From: an uncultured Lachnospiraceae bacterium
GTDB lineage: Bacteria; Bacillota; Clostridia; Lachnospirales; Lachnospiraceae
Direction: 5' to 3'
Assembly (NCBI GenBank): GCA_947626395.1
Contig: CANQRU010000001.1
Span: forward strand, 101,821-165,820
Length of the DNA: 64,000 nucleotides
A program made the translations under genes and the position numbers. Below the pieces are notes generated by a model. It made no database searches, was not told the origin of the DNA, and saw nothing but the letters and a program-made list of their open reading frames with translations. Positions 31,371 to 41,089 of this stretch are shown in pieces; the first letter of the stretch is position 1, and each line of letters starts with the position of its first letter.

Positions 31371-32771
31371 ATGAAGAAGAAACAGGCATTTAACCCGTAT
31401 CTTCCGTCCTGGGAATATATACCGGACGGAGAGCCTTATGTCTTCGGAGACCGGGTCTATGTGTACGGCTCCCACGATTTCTACAACGGATATGTGTTCT
31501 GCATGGGAGATTACGTCTGCTGGTCCGCGCCGGTGAACGACCTTTCAGACTGGAGATATGAGGGCGTGATCTATCCGCGCAATGAGGACCCGCTGAATAA
31601 GGACGGGAAAATGTGCCTGTACGCGCCGGATGTGACGATTGGGCCTGACGGCAGGTATTATCTGTACTATGTGCTGGACAAGGTATCGGTCGTTTCCGTG
31701 GCGGTCTGCGACACGCCGGCGGGCCGGTATGAGTTCTGCGGGTACGTCCATTATGAGGATGGAACGCGCCTCGGTGAGCGGGAAGGCGACGAGCCTCAGT
31801 TCGATCCCGGCGTGCTGACGGAAGGGGAGAAGACCTATCTGTATACCGGCTTCTGCGGGCGGGGAGACAAGTCCAGGACTGGCGCCATGGTCACGGTGCT
31901 GAAGCCGGACATGGTGACGGTCGCGGAAGCGCCGGTATTTGTGGCGCCCGGATGCGAGTACGGCGCGGGCACCGGGTTTGAGGGCCATGAATTCTTCGAG
32001 GCGCCGTCGATCCGGAAGCGGGGAGATACCTATTATTTCATCTATTCTTCGGTCGTGATGCACGAGCTGTGCTATGCGGTCAGCAAAGAACCGACCCGCG
32101 GCTTCACCTACGGCGGCGTGCTGGTCAGCAACTGCGACCTGTATATTGACAGCTACAAACCGGCTGACATGCCGGCGGCTTACGGGGCCAATAACCATGG
32201 AAGCATGGTGGAGATCGGCGGCGAGTGGTATATTTTCTATCACCGCCACACCAACGGCACCTGGTACAGCCGGCAGGGCTGCGCGGAGAAGCTGACGATC
32301 CTTCCGGACGGAAGCATCCCGCAGGCGGAGGTCACCTCCTGCGGACTGAACGGAGGCCCTCTTGAAGGAAAGGGAGAATATCCGGCCTATATCGTCTGCA
32401 ACCTGTTTACGGACACGCCGTCCGCCTATGTAGGCGGCGACCGCTTCCCGAAGGTGATGCAGGACGGCCGGGACGGGGACGAGGAGCCGGGCTATATCGG
32501 CAATATCCAGAACTCGGCGACGATGGGATTCAAATATTTCGACTGCCGGGGCGTGAAGGAGATCGGGATCGCGGTCAGAGGCTATGGGGACGGCACATTC
32601 GAGGTGCGGACCGCCTGGGACGGCCAGGTTCTGGCGGAGATCCCGGTGGTGAACTCCAATGTATGGGAGGAATACGGCGTCCCTGTGAAGGTGCCGGACG
32701 GCGTGCAGGCCATTTACCTGACATACCGGGGCGGCGGGAATCTGCATCTGCGGTCGTTTTGGCTGGAGTAG
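31371..32771 (+). CDS. GH43 family glycosidase with C-terminal CBM6-like domain
   Basis: A 466-residue GH43 enzyme. The propeller has the base Asp19 in EYIPDGEPYVFGDRVYVYGS, a second acidic residue in FDPGVL (Asp145) and the acid Glu210 in HEFFEAPSIRK. HGSMVEIGGEWYIFYHRHT is typical of arabinofuranosidase/xylosidase subfamilies. The last 120 residues (from about GFKYFDCRG) are a CBM6-like beta-sandwich. There is no signal peptide. Three close ATGs are possible; the one chosen lies nine bases after AAAGGAG. It follows the repeat array and precedes the GH10 gene by 74 bp, so the two may share a transcript. Confidence 0.9.
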   Translation: MKKKQAFNPYLPSWEYIPDGEPYVFGDRVYVYGSHDFYNGYVFCMGDYVCWSAPVNDLSDWRYEGVIYPRNEDPLNKDGKMCLYAPDVTIGPDGRYYLYYVLDKVSVVSVAVCDTPAGRYEFCGYVHYEDGTRLGEREGDEPQFDPGVLTEGEKTYLYTGFCGRGDKSRTGAMVTVLKPDMVTVAEAPVFVAPGCEYGAGTGFEGHEFFEAPSIRKRGDTYYFIYSSVVMHELCYAVSKEPTRGFTYGGVLVSNCDLYIDSYKPADMPAAYGANNHGSMVEIGGEWYIFYHRHTNGTWYSRQGCAEKLTILPDGSIPQAEVTSCGLNGGPLEGKGEYPAYIVCNLFTDTPSAYVGGDRFPKVMQDGRDGDEEPGYIGNIQNSATMGFKYFDCRGVKEIGIAVRGYGDGTFEVRTAWDGQVLAEIPVVNSNVWEEYGVPVKVPDGVQAIYLTYRGGGNLHLRSFWLE

Positions 32772-32845
32772 GGCAGTATCTGTGGTTGGAGCGGTTGCCG
32801 GCAGGAATGTCGGAGTTTTATAAATGAAGAGGAGGATGAGGGGAC

Positions 32846-34483
32846 ATGCGCAGAAAAAACGCAAAACGGAGTTACAGAATATGCGCCGGCGCGCTGGCGG
32901 TCGTGACCGCCTGCGGCGTCATGGCAGGCAATCCATTTATAAAGAAAGCGGAGGCGGCGGAGATGAGCCAGAATGACGGCGGAACGCTCCCGATCCTGCG
33001 GGACGTGGTAGGAGAGGAGCTTTGCCCGATCTTCGGAGCGGGGATCACGGAAGGGGAGATGAACGATCCGAAGCTGTGGGATCTGGTGACCACTCATTTC
33101 AGCACCGTTACCTTCGGCAACGAGCTGAAGCCGGACGCGCTGTTCGGCTACAGCAACGGCAGATGTCCCGGCACGAAGGAGGAGGAACTGGACGGAGAAA
33201 TGATCACGGTGCCGGTGATGGATTTCAGCCGGGCGGAGCGGATGCTTAATAAGGTGAAGGCATGGAACGAGGAACACCCGGACCGGACGATCATGGTGCG
33301 GGGCCATGTGCTGGTGTGGCACAGCCAGACGCCGGAGTGGTTCTTCCACGAGGATTATGACAAGACGAAGCCCTATGTGGACAAGGAGACCATGGATAAG
33401 CGCCAGAAATGGTATATCAGGACGGTGCTGACACATTTCACAGGAGAAGACAGCCCTTACGCGGGGATGTTCTACGGATGGGACGTGGTGAATGAGGCGG
33501 TCAGCGGCAATACCTACCGGACCGACGCAGAGGATCCGAACGAGGATCTATCCCAGGATACCCACGGCAGCAATTCCAGCTGGTGGCATGTGTACCAGAG
33601 CAACGAATATATTATTAACGCGTTCCGCTACGCCAACCAGTATGCGCCGGCTTCGGTGGAACTGTACTATAACGATTACGGCGAGTGCAATGACATCAAG
33701 CGGGTGGGGATCAAGGAGCTTCTGAAGGCGGTAAAGGCGGAGGAAGGCGCGCCGGGAGAAGGCACCCGGATCAACGCCATGGGAATGCAGGGACATTACA
33801 GCCTCACGGATCCCGCGTTCGACGCGTTCTCTCTGGCGATTGAGACCTACTGCGAAGTCGTGGGCAAGGTGCAGATCACGGAGTTTGATCTGCAGTCCAG
33901 CGACAGCTATGACGGCACGGACGCCACGAGAGAAGACGAATACGCCCGCCACGCGGCCCGCTACCGCCTGCTCTACAGCCTGCTTAAGAAGGCGGCGGAC
34001 AAGCCCGGCGTCACCGTGGGCGGCATTACGTTCTGGGGCGTAGTGGATAAATATTCATGGCTGCAGGGACGATCCACCGTGGGCGGCGGAAGCAGCAAGG
34101 TCAAGCCCCAGTGCCCGCTTCTGTTCGACGATAACTACGAGCCCAAGCCTTCGTTCTGGGTCTTCGCGGACGCGTCGCGGCTGACGTCGGAAGGGAAGCT
34201 GAAGGAGGTTGAGGCGGAGGCAGAAACCGAGGCAGAGACCGTGGCTGAGGAAGAAACAGAGGCAGAGACAGAGGCTGAGACGGAAGCCGGGACAGAGACC
34301 TTGACGGCGGCGGGCGAGACGGCAGAACCCCCGGCTGCGTCCGAAGCGCCGGAAGCGGATAATATCGTTGACACGGAAGAGGAAGCCGCGCGGGTCGGCC
34401 AGCTCGCGGGGACGATACTCTCGCTTCTTATTTACGTATTGTTCGGAGCGTTTATAATCCGTAATCTCCGCAGGCGCAAATAA
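32846..34483 (+). CDS. Membrane-anchored GH10 endo-1,4-beta-xylanase
   Basis: A 545-residue secreted xylanase. A signal peptide (residues 1-38, hydrophobic core AGALAVVTACGVMAG, ending AEAAE) leads into the GH10 barrel (about 50-455). The acid/base is Glu217 in GWDVVNEAV and the nucleophile Glu346 in QITEFDLQ. Then comes a Glu/Ala/Thr-rich spacer with repeats of EAETEAET (about 455-510) and a C-terminal helix LAGTILSLLIYVLFGAFII followed by RNLRRRK, which anchors the enzyme in the membrane with the catalytic domain outside. It has no LPxTG motif. It is the only clearly exported polysaccharidase in the window, so it is the likely first step in xylan attack. Confidence 0.95.
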   Translation: MRRKNAKRSYRICAGALAVVTACGVMAGNPFIKKAEAAEMSQNDGGTLPILRDVVGEELCPIFGAGITEGEMNDPKLWDLVTTHFSTVTFGNELKPDALFGYSNGRCPGTKEEELDGEMITVPVMDFSRAERMLNKVKAWNEEHPDRTIMVRGHVLVWHSQTPEWFFHEDYDKTKPYVDKETMDKRQKWYIRTVLTHFTGEDSPYAGMFYGWDVVNEAVSGNTYRTDAEDPNEDLSQDTHGSNSSWWHVYQSNEYIINAFRYANQYAPASVELYYNDYGECNDIKRVGIKELLKAVKAEEGAPGEGTRINAMGMQGHYSLTDPAFDAFSLAIETYCEVVGKVQITEFDLQSSDSYDGTDATREDEYARHAARYRLLYSLLKKAADKPGVTVGGITFWGVVDKYSWLQGRSTVGGGSSKVKPQCPLLFDDNYEPKPSFWVFADASRLTSEGKLKEVEAEAETEAETVAEEETEAETEAETEAGTETLTAAGETAEPPAASEAPEADNIVDTEEEAARVGQLAGTILSLLIYVLFGAFIIRNLRRRK

Positions 34484-34510
34484 GACAGATAGAAAAAATG
34501 ACACAGGAAG

Positions 34511-34538
34511 GCACAGATCACACGGTCTGTGCTTTTTT
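34511..34538 (+). terminator. Rho-independent terminator after the GH10 gene
   Basis: A 7-bp stem, GCACAGA against TCTGTGC, with an 8-nt loop followed by TTTTTT. It separates the xylanase transcript from the importer operon. Confidence 0.9.
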
Positions 34539-34684
34539 AATTTATATTATTTTTTCCCTGCGTAATCGCCTTCAAAGCTGCATGAATATGCGTTTTTTTG
34601 CGAAAATGAGCAAGATGTGGGGAAAGTTTAGCAATAATCGAGTAGTTTGACGGAAAGCGGAATGATAAAATAAAACATATTCTA

Positions 34685-34733
34685 CAATTGAAGGAACCTG
34701 CATGCGCTGCAGGTTGTTCAAACCGTTCAATTG
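34685..34733 (+). promoter_or_regulatory. Nested inverted repeats in the importer operon leader
   Basis: An outer pair CAATTGAA/TTCAATTG (34685-34692, 34726-34733) encloses a perfect 8-bp stem AACCTGCA/TGCAGGTT with a 5-nt loop (34695-34715). It ends 15 bp before the GGAGGTG ribosome site of the first importer gene. A TTGACG at 34647 with AT-rich DNA after it may be the promoter. It could be an operator or a leader hairpin; no T run follows, so it is not a terminator. Confidence 0.5.
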
Positions 34734-34757
34734 GGTCAATAAACCATGGAGGTGATT

Positions 34758-37706
34758 ATGAAAGATTCTGTTAAAAAGCTGCTTATTGCAGCTGGCGTCA
34801 TAGTCGTGGTCCTTGGATTTATCCTGATTCCAGGCCTTTTCCGGGAAGTGGATTTCCATGAGAAATATGAGGGATACGATCTGACCACCGACGTGGAAGG
34901 AGCCGTAAGGGAGGGAACCTATACCCTCTATCTGCAGGCGCATCCGGACGCGGCGGTCCCGTCCCAGAGCGTGGACGTGGATCTGGCGGGCTATGTATCC
35001 GGCGAGGATGTGGAAGTGCAGACGGACTACGCGGGAGAAGCCCAGGTCCTGTATACGGGCCCCGCCTCCACGGTGACCTGGAATGTGAACGTGCCGGAAG
35101 CCGGCTTCTACAATCTCTATCTGGAATACATGACCGTGGAGTCCAGAGGCGTTCCGATCGAGCGTTCCGTGTATATCAATGATGAGCTTCCCTTTGAGAA
35201 GGCCGCCAACATCAGCTTCCTGCGGATCTGGAAGGACGGCGGCCCGGTGAAGGTGGATAATCAGGGCAATGAGATCCGCCCCACCCAGGTGGAAGAGTAT
35301 GAGTGGCAGAGCGCTTACTGCCGCGACGATATGGGCTATGTGACTGAGCCCTACCGGTTCTATTTTGAGAAGGGAGACAACACCCTGACCCTGAAAGCCG
35401 AGAACGAGCCCGTGGTACTGCGCAGGCTGACGCTGGCGGCCGTGGAGCAGCCCGTCACTTATGAGCAGTACAAGGCGGCCAACGCCGGCAAGGCAGCTTC
35501 CGGAGAAGGCCTCAGCTATGTGGAGAAAGTCCAGGGCGAGACGTCTACCTTCCGTTCTGAATCTTCCCTTTATGCCAAATACGACCGTTCTTCCCCCACG
35601 ACGGAGCCGAACACCGTGATGCGGACCGTGCTCAACTATGTGGGCGGCGAGGCCTGGAGCAGCGCCGGACAGTGGATCGAGTGGAAATTCACGGTCCCGG
35701 AGAACGGATATTACAATATCACGATCAAGGGCCGTCAGAATTACGCGCGCGGCAGCGTGTCCAGCCGCATGGTGTACATAGACGGAGAGGTTCCCTTTGA
35801 GGAACTGAAAGAGGTCTCCTTCGAGTACGCGAACGACTGGGACTGCCTGACCCTGGCGGACGATGCGGGCGTACCCTACGATATCTATCTGGACGCGGGA
35901 GAGCACACGATCCGCCTGGAGGCGACCCTGGGCAGCATGGGCAGCATCCTGGAGGCGCTGGAGGATTCCACCTTCCGTCTGAACCAGATCTACCGCCGGA
36001 TCCTGATCTATACGGGCGCCAATCCGGACCAGTACCGCGACTATAACATCCATCAGGTCTACCCGGAGATCATCGACGCCATGTCATTGGAGTCCAAGCG
36101 TCTTTATAAGATCGTGGACGACATGGTGGCCTATTCCGGACAGAAGGCGGACCGGATCGCCACGGCCCAGACTCTGGCCCAGCAGCTGGAGCGGTTTGTG
36201 GAGCAGCCCAACAAGATCACGGTGGAATTTACCACATTTAAGGACAATATCACTGCCCTCGGCACCGCGCTCCTTTCCATGAGCGAGACCAAGCTGGATA
36301 TCGATTATCTGGTGGTCAGCGGCACGGAAGGAAAGGTGGAGGAGGATAAGGCCAATTTCCTGATGCAGGCTCTGCATGAGATCAAGTCCTTCGGCGCTTC
36401 CTTCATCGTGGATTACGATGCGGTCGGCGATGTGTACGCGGACGGCGACGAAGTGGTCAAGGTGTGGGTGCTGACCGGACGCGACCAGGGCACCATCCTT
36501 AAGACCATGGTGGACGATACCTTCACTCCCGAGACCGGTATTAAGGTCAACGTAGAGATCGTGGCGGCGGACGCGCTCTTAAGCGCCGTCGTGGCCGGCA
36601 GAGGTCCCAACGTGGTACTTTCCGTAGGCGCCGACCAGCCTGTCAATTACGCGCTGCGCGGGGCGGTGGAGGATCTGAGCCAGTTCTCCGATCTGAAAGA
36701 CGTGCTTTCTTCCTATACGGAGAGCTCCTATGAGCAGTACCGTCTGGACGATCATATTTACGCGATCCCGGAGACCCAGCAGTTCAACGTCATGTTCTAC
36801 CGCGAGGACGTGCTTCAGGAACTGGGACTTACGCCGCCTCAGACCTGGCAGGAGCTGATCGAGATGCTCCCGACCATCCAGGGCAATAACTTAAGCGTGG
36901 GCATCCCCACGGCGGCGGGCAGCAGCGGTTCCGCCAGCGCCAGTACCAGCGTCGCGTCCAATACGCCGGATCTGACTATGTATTTCAGCCTTCTGTTCCA
37001 GAACGGCGGAGATCTTTATAATGAAGCAGGAACGAAGACTACGGTGAATGACGACAGAGCGGTGGAAGCTTTCGCGGAATACACCAAGTATTTCACGGAT
37101 TACGGCATTCCTACGATCTACGATTTTGTCAGCCGGTTCCGTTCCGGCGAGATGCCCATCGGCATCACCAACTATACGATCTACAACACGCTGACGGTTT
37201 CCGCTCCGGAGATCCGGGGACTTTGGGACTTCACGCTGATACCGGGGACGGAGAAGACGGCCGCCGACGGAAGCGCCTACATCGATCGGTCGGATTTCAT
37301 CACCGGCAGTGCGACGATGATGATCAAGACGGATAACGACGCGCTTCGCAATAATTCCTGGGAGTTTATGAAATGGTGGGCAGACGCCGACACCCAGGTC
37401 CGTTTCGGGCGGGAGCTGGAGGCATTGCTCGGATCCTCCGCCCGGTACGCCACCGCCAATTACGACGCGTTCAACCAGCTGTCCTGGAGCGCGGATGACA
37501 TCCAGGTCCTGACGGAGCAGTGGGCGCAGACAAAGGGCATCCGGGAGGTGCCCGGCGGATACTATACGGGACGCCACATCACCAACGCCATCCGCAAGGT
37601 CATCAATGAGAAGGAGGATCCCAGGGAGACGATCCTGGATTACGCCATCACCATTGATGAAGAGATCGTCAAGAAGCGGAACGAGTTCGGTCTGCCGTTA
37701 GAATAG
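34758..37706 (+). CDS. Membrane-anchored sugar-binding protein with N-terminal carbohydrate-binding-like domains
   Basis: A 982-residue protein. An N-terminal helix (LLIAAGVIVVVLGFILIPGLF, about 8-28) has no lipobox, so it is a membrane anchor. Two beta-sandwich, CBM35-like units follow (about 95-235 and 270-410; VPEAGFYNLYLEYMTVES and VPENGYYNITIKGRQN are equivalent positions). A helical stretch (425-555) precedes the solute-binding domain (about 580-982; KVWVLTGRDQGTILKTMVDD, YAIPETQQFNVMFYREDVL). Usual sugar-binding proteins have about 430 residues and a lipobox, so this is a large fused form. GGAGGTG precedes the start. It is first in the two-importer operon. Substrate is inferred to be a xylan-derived oligosaccharide. 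Confidence 0.88.
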   Translation: MKDSVKKLLIAAGVIVVVLGFILIPGLFREVDFHEKYEGYDLTTDVEGAVREGTYTLYLQAHPDAAVPSQSVDVDLAGYVSGEDVEVQTDYAGEAQVLYTGPASTVTWNVNVPEAGFYNLYLEYMTVESRGVPIERSVYINDELPFEKAANISFLRIWKDGGPVKVDNQGNEIRPTQVEEYEWQSAYCRDDMGYVTEPYRFYFEKGDNTLTLKAENEPVVLRRLTLAAVEQPVTYEQYKAANAGKAASGEGLSYVEKVQGETSTFRSESSLYAKYDRSSPTTEPNTVMRTVLNYVGGEAWSSAGQWIEWKFTVPENGYYNITIKGRQNYARGSVSSRMVYIDGEVPFEELKEVSFEYANDWDCLTLADDAGVPYDIYLDAGEHTIRLEATLGSMGSILEALEDSTFRLNQIYRRILIYTGANPDQYRDYNIHQVYPEIIDAMSLESKRLYKIVDDMVAYSGQKADRIATAQTLAQQLERFVEQPNKITVEFTTFKDNITALGTALLSMSETKLDIDYLVVSGTEGKVEEDKANFLMQALHEIKSFGASFIVDYDAVGDVYADGDEVVKVWVLTGRDQGTILKTMVDDTFTPETGIKVNVEIVAADALLSAVVAGRGPNVVLSVGADQPVNYALRGAVEDLSQFSDLKDVLSSYTESSYEQYRLDDHIYAIPETQQFNVMFYREDVLQELGLTPPQTWQELIEMLPTIQGNNLSVGIPTAAGSSGSASASTSVASNTPDLTMYFSLLFQNGGDLYNEAGTKTTVNDDRAVEAFAEYTKYFTDYGIPTIYDFVSRFRSGEMPIGITNYTIYNTLTVSAPEIRGLWDFTLIPGTEKTAADGSAYIDRSDFITGSATMMIKTDNDALRNNSWEFMKWWADADTQVRFGRELEALLGSSARYATANYDAFNQLSWSADDIQVLTEQWAQTKGIREVPGGYYTGRHITNAIRKVINEKEDPRETILDYAITIDEEIVKKRNEFGLPLE

Positions 37707-37725
37707 GAAGGGAAGGAGAGGAAAC

Positions 37726-38664
37726 ATGACAGAGTATATCAGAAAATATTTCGAGCTTCGCCGCCATAATCTGCAGGTGGCGCTGAAAAAAGCGAAGAAG
37801 AGTAAGATGTGCTATTTCTTCCTGGCCCCTTACGCGATCCTGTTCTTTATGTTTTATATCCTGCCGGTAGGGACCTCCATCTTCTTCAGCTTTACCTACT
37901 ACAATATCCTGGAGCCGCCCCGCTTCGTGGGCCTTCAGAACTACATCAGCCTGATCCTTCAGGACGACATCTTCCTGACGGGCGTGAAGAACACCTTCAT
38001 GATCGCCGTGATCACCGGGCCGTTGGGGTACATCCTGTCCTTCCTGTTCGCCTGGCTGATCAATGAGCTGCCCCGCTACCTGCGGGCCATCGCGGTCGTC
38101 GTGTTCTACGCGCCGTCCATCGCGGGCAACGTGTTCATGATCTTCTCCATTTTCTTCCGTGGAGACGCCTACGGATACGTCAACGCCTTCCTGATGAACG
38201 CGGGCATCATCGACGCTCCGATCCTGTGGCTGGTGGATCCCAAATATATGCTTCCGATCTGTATGATCGTCATCCTCTGGATGAGCCTCGGTACCGGGTT
38301 CCTTTCCTTCGTGGCCGGCCTTCAGGGCGTGGATTCCTCCCAGTTCGAGGCGGGCTACATGGACGGCGTGAAGAACCGCTGGCAGGAGCTTTGGTACATC
38401 ACCCTGCCCAACATGAAGCCCATGCTTCTGTTCGGCGCGGTCATGGCCATCACCCAGGCCTTCGGCGTCTGCGACGTGACCATGGCGCTGTGCGGCTACC
38501 CCAGCACGGACTATGCGGCCCGTACCGTCGTGACCCACCTGTTTGACTACGGTTACTCCCGGTTCGAGATGGGCTACGCTTCAGCCATCGCGACATTGTT
38601 ATTCCTGGTAATGATCCTTTGCAAGAAGGCTGTACAGGGACTGTTAAGAAGGGTGGGAACGTGA
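37726..38664 (+). CDS. Sugar ABC importer permease (MalF/UgpA-like)
   Basis: A 312-residue permease with six membrane helices. The EAA loop that contacts the ATPase reads EAGYMDGVKNRWQELWYITLPN (about residues 208-229), starting after the conserved VDSSQF. FLAPYAILFFMFYILPVGTS is the first helix region, as in the UgpA/MsmF group. It starts 20 bp after the binding-protein gene with AAGGAG before it. It pairs with the next permease. No ATPase gene accompanies them; such importers in Firmicutes usually share a MsmK/UgpC-type ATPase encoded elsewhere. Confidence 0.93.
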   Translation: MTEYIRKYFELRRHNLQVALKKAKKSKMCYFFLAPYAILFFMFYILPVGTSIFFSFTYYNILEPPRFVGLQNYISLILQDDIFLTGVKNTFMIAVITGPLGYILSFLFAWLINELPRYLRAIAVVVFYAPSIAGNVFMIFSIFFRGDAYGYVNAFLMNAGIIDAPILWLVDPKYMLPICMIVILWMSLGTGFLSFVAGLQGVDSSQFEAGYMDGVKNRWQELWYITLPNMKPMLLFGAVMAITQAFGVCDVTMALCGYPSTDYAARTVVTHLFDYGYSRFEMGYASAIATLLFLVMILCKKAVQGLLRRVGT

Positions 38665-38665
38665 C

Positions 38666-39565
38666 ATGGCGAAGAACAAGAAAGAGACAAAGCAGCAGCA
38701 AGTACATAAAAAGATCATAAAGCGCAGGAAACCGAACCGTTCGATCTGGGGAGACTTCTTTGTCTACCTGTTCCTGGTGCTGGTCGCGCTGGCCATGGTG
38801 TTCCCGCTGGTGTTCGCGGTCAACAGCGCATTAAAGCCGCTTGACGAGCTGTTCATGTTCCCGCCGAAGCTGTTCGCGCAGAACCCGACGCTCGACAACT
38901 TCTCGGATCTGTTCGTGACGATGGGCAAGTCCTGGGTGACCTTCTCCAGGTACGCGTTCAACACCGTATTTATCACGGTAGTCGGTACGGCCGGGCACCT
39001 GATCATCTGCTCCATGGGAGCCTTCGTGCTGGCCAAGTACGATTTCCCGGGCGGTAAGACATTTTTCAATGTGGTCGTCGTGGCCCTGATGTTCAACGGC
39101 TATGTAACGGCGATCCCCAACTACCTGATCATCAACGCCCTGGGCTGGGTGGATACCTACTGGGCAATCATCGTTCCGGCCTTCGCGGCGCCCATCGGAC
39201 TCTTCCTGATGAAGCAGTTCATGGAGGGACTTCCGATGTCGCTCATAGAGGCGGCGCAGATCGACGGCGCCAGCCTGTGGAAGATCTTCATTACGATCGT
39301 TATGCCGAATGTCAAGCCCGCGTGGCTGACCCTGATCATCTTCTCCGTGCAGAGCCTGTGGAACAACCGGGCGGCGACCTTCATCTACTCCGAGGAGAAG
39401 AAGACCCTGGTCTACGCGCTGCAGCAGATCCAGAGCGGCGGTATCGCCCGTACCGGGCAGGCGGCGGCTGTCACTGTGGTCGTTATGATCGTACCGATCA
39501 TAACCTTCATTCTTTCCGAGAGCCAGACCCTGGAGACCATGGCCAGCTCCGGACTGAAGGAATGA
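38666..39565 (+). CDS. Sugar ABC importer permease (MalG/UgpE-like)
   Basis: A 299-residue partner permease. A basic N-terminal tail is followed by six helices; the EAA loop is SLIEAAQIDGASLWKIFITI (about 192-211), and it ends with LETMASSGLKE, the typical C-terminal signature of this group. It starts one base after the stop of the first permease. Together they form the channel for the large binding protein upstream. Confidence 0.94.
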   Translation: MAKNKKETKQQQVHKKIIKRRKPNRSIWGDFFVYLFLVLVALAMVFPLVFAVNSALKPLDELFMFPPKLFAQNPTLDNFSDLFVTMGKSWVTFSRYAFNTVFITVVGTAGHLIICSMGAFVLAKYDFPGGKTFFNVVVVALMFNGYVTAIPNYLIINALGWVDTYWAIIVPAFAAPIGLFLMKQFMEGLPMSLIEAAQIDGASLWKIFITIVMPNVKPAWLTLIIFSVQSLWNNRAATFIYSEEKKTLVYALQQIQSGGIARTGQAAAVTVVVMIVPIITFILSESQTLETMASSGLKE

Positions 39566-39577
39566 CGGAGGTGGAAG

Positions 39578-41089
39578 ATGAAGAAGACAAGACGATTTGG
39601 CGCGTTACTGATCGGTATGCTTCTCACCCTGGCCTCCGCCATGACGGCGCTTGCGGACGAGGGCTATACCTACAATTACGATTACTGGGGGGATGTACAG
39701 TATTCTCCCGACGCTTATACGGTTGAAAAAGTGTATACCGCCGTGGATATGGGACTTGAGGGAAGGCTTCAGAGCCCCCAGGGCCTGAACGTGATCGGCG
39801 ATATGATCTACATCTGCGATACCGGCAACAACCGGATCCTGGAACTGAAGCGCGTGAACCAGGATACCATCGAGCTGTCCCGCGTCATCGACAGCTTCAG
39901 CGGGGCGGAGCCGAATACATTTTCCGGCCCCACGGATGTGGATGTGACGGACGACGGCTACATGTTCATCTGCGACGGCGGCAACCAGAGGATCCTGAAG
40001 CTGGATATGGATCTGAACTACATCATGGAATTCACGAAACCGGATGATTCCAACTTCAGCAACAAGGACGTCTTTACGCCGACCAAGCTTTCCGTGGATA
40101 CGGCGGGAAGAGTCTACTGCATCGCCACCAATGTGAACCAGGGCCTGATCAAGTTTGAAAATGACGGCCAGTTCTCCGGGTTCGTGGGAGCCACCAAGGT
40201 CATCTACGACTGGACGGACTACATCTGGAAGAAGCTGGCGACCCAGGAACAGAGGGCGCAGATGGAATCCTTCGTGCCCACGGAGTATGACAATGTCTAT
40301 ATCGATCCGGAAGGCTTCGTCTTCGTCTGTACGATGAACGTGAATGAGGACGATCTGGATTCCGGCGCGGCCGACCCCATCCGGCGTCTGAACATGCTGG
40401 GCAACGACATCCTGATCGAGAACGGCGACTGGTACGTGATCGGCGATATCGAGTGGGACGACGCGGGCGGCTATAACGGTCCGTCGCTCTTCGTGGATAT
40501 CACGGCCATGGATAACAAGGTCTATGTGGGTCTGGATAAGACCAGGGGCCGGCTTTTCGCCTACGACGATCAGGGCCGGATGCTCTACGCCTTCGGCGGC
40601 GCCGGCAATATGGACGGCTATTTCCGCCAGCCGGCGGCACTCGAACATATGGGACACGATCTGCTGGTACTGGATTCCATCGACGCCAGCCTGACCCTGT
40701 TCACGCCCACGGAGTACGGCAGCCTGATCTATCAGGCCATCGAGCAGTTCCAGGACGGATACTATACGGAGTCCGGCGAGTCCTGGCAGAAGGTCATGGA
40801 CTTAAACGGCAACTGCGACCTGGCCTACATCGGCATCGGCCGCTCGCTTCTGCGGCAGGGACGGTATAAGGAAGCCATGGACTACTTCAAGTTAAAATAC
40901 GACGAAGACAACTATTCCAAGGCGTTCAAGCAGTACCGCAAGCAGTGGGTGGAGGAACATATCCTGATCATCTTCCTGTTGTTGTTCGCGGTTCTGTGCG
41001 TACCGCTTCTGGTCGGACGGATCCGGAAGATTAAGCACGAGATCGACACTTCGGATTACTTCGAGTTAAAGAAAGGGAGGCAGTCATGA
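39578..41089 (+). CDS. Secreted NHL-repeat protein with TPR and C-terminal membrane anchor
   Basis: A 503-residue protein. A signal peptide (residues 1-26, ending TALA) is followed by an NHL-type beta-propeller: LQSPQGLNVIGDMIYICDTG, TFSGPTDVDVTDDGYMFICD and YFRQPAALEHMGHDLLVLD are repeated blades. Next is a TPR-like helical part (about 385-450; LAYIGIGRSLLRQGRYKEAM) and a membrane helix (HILIIFLLLFAVLCVPLLV) near the C-terminus. The propeller is therefore outside the cell. NHL, YIP1 and DUF5696 genes recur as a block beside sugar importers in Firmicutes; the function is unknown and an extracytoplasmic scaffold or sensor role is a guess. It overlaps the next gene by ATGA. Confidence 0.85.
   Translation: MKKTRRFGALLIGMLLTLASAMTALADEGYTYNYDYWGDVQYSPDAYTVEKVYTAVDMGLEGRLQSPQGLNVIGDMIYICDTGNNRILELKRVNQDTIELSRVIDSFSGAEPNTFSGPTDVDVTDDGYMFICDGGNQRILKLDMDLNYIMEFTKPDDSNFSNKDVFTPTKLSVDTAGRVYCIATNVNQGLIKFENDGQFSGFVGATKVIYDWTDYIWKKLATQEQRAQMESFVPTEYDNVYIDPEGFVFVCTMNVNEDDLDSGAADPIRRLNMLGNDILIENGDWYVIGDIEWDDAGGYNGPSLFVDITAMDNKVYVGLDKTRGRLFAYDDQGRMLYAFGGAGNMDGYFRQPAALEHMGHDLLVLDSIDASLTLFTPTEYGSLIYQAIEQFQDGYYTESGESWQKVMDLNGNCDLAYIGIGRSLLRQGRYKEAMDYFKLKYDEDNYSKAFKQYRKQWVEEHILIIFLLLFAVLCVPLLVGRIRKIKHEIDTSDYFELKKGRQS

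Noticed and set aside
31075..31475. Hydrophobic repeat peptides in minus-strand frames across the 47-bp array
   Set aside because: The peptide repeats follow directly from the DNA repeats, unit lengths are not multiples of three so frames shift, and no ribosome site is seen.
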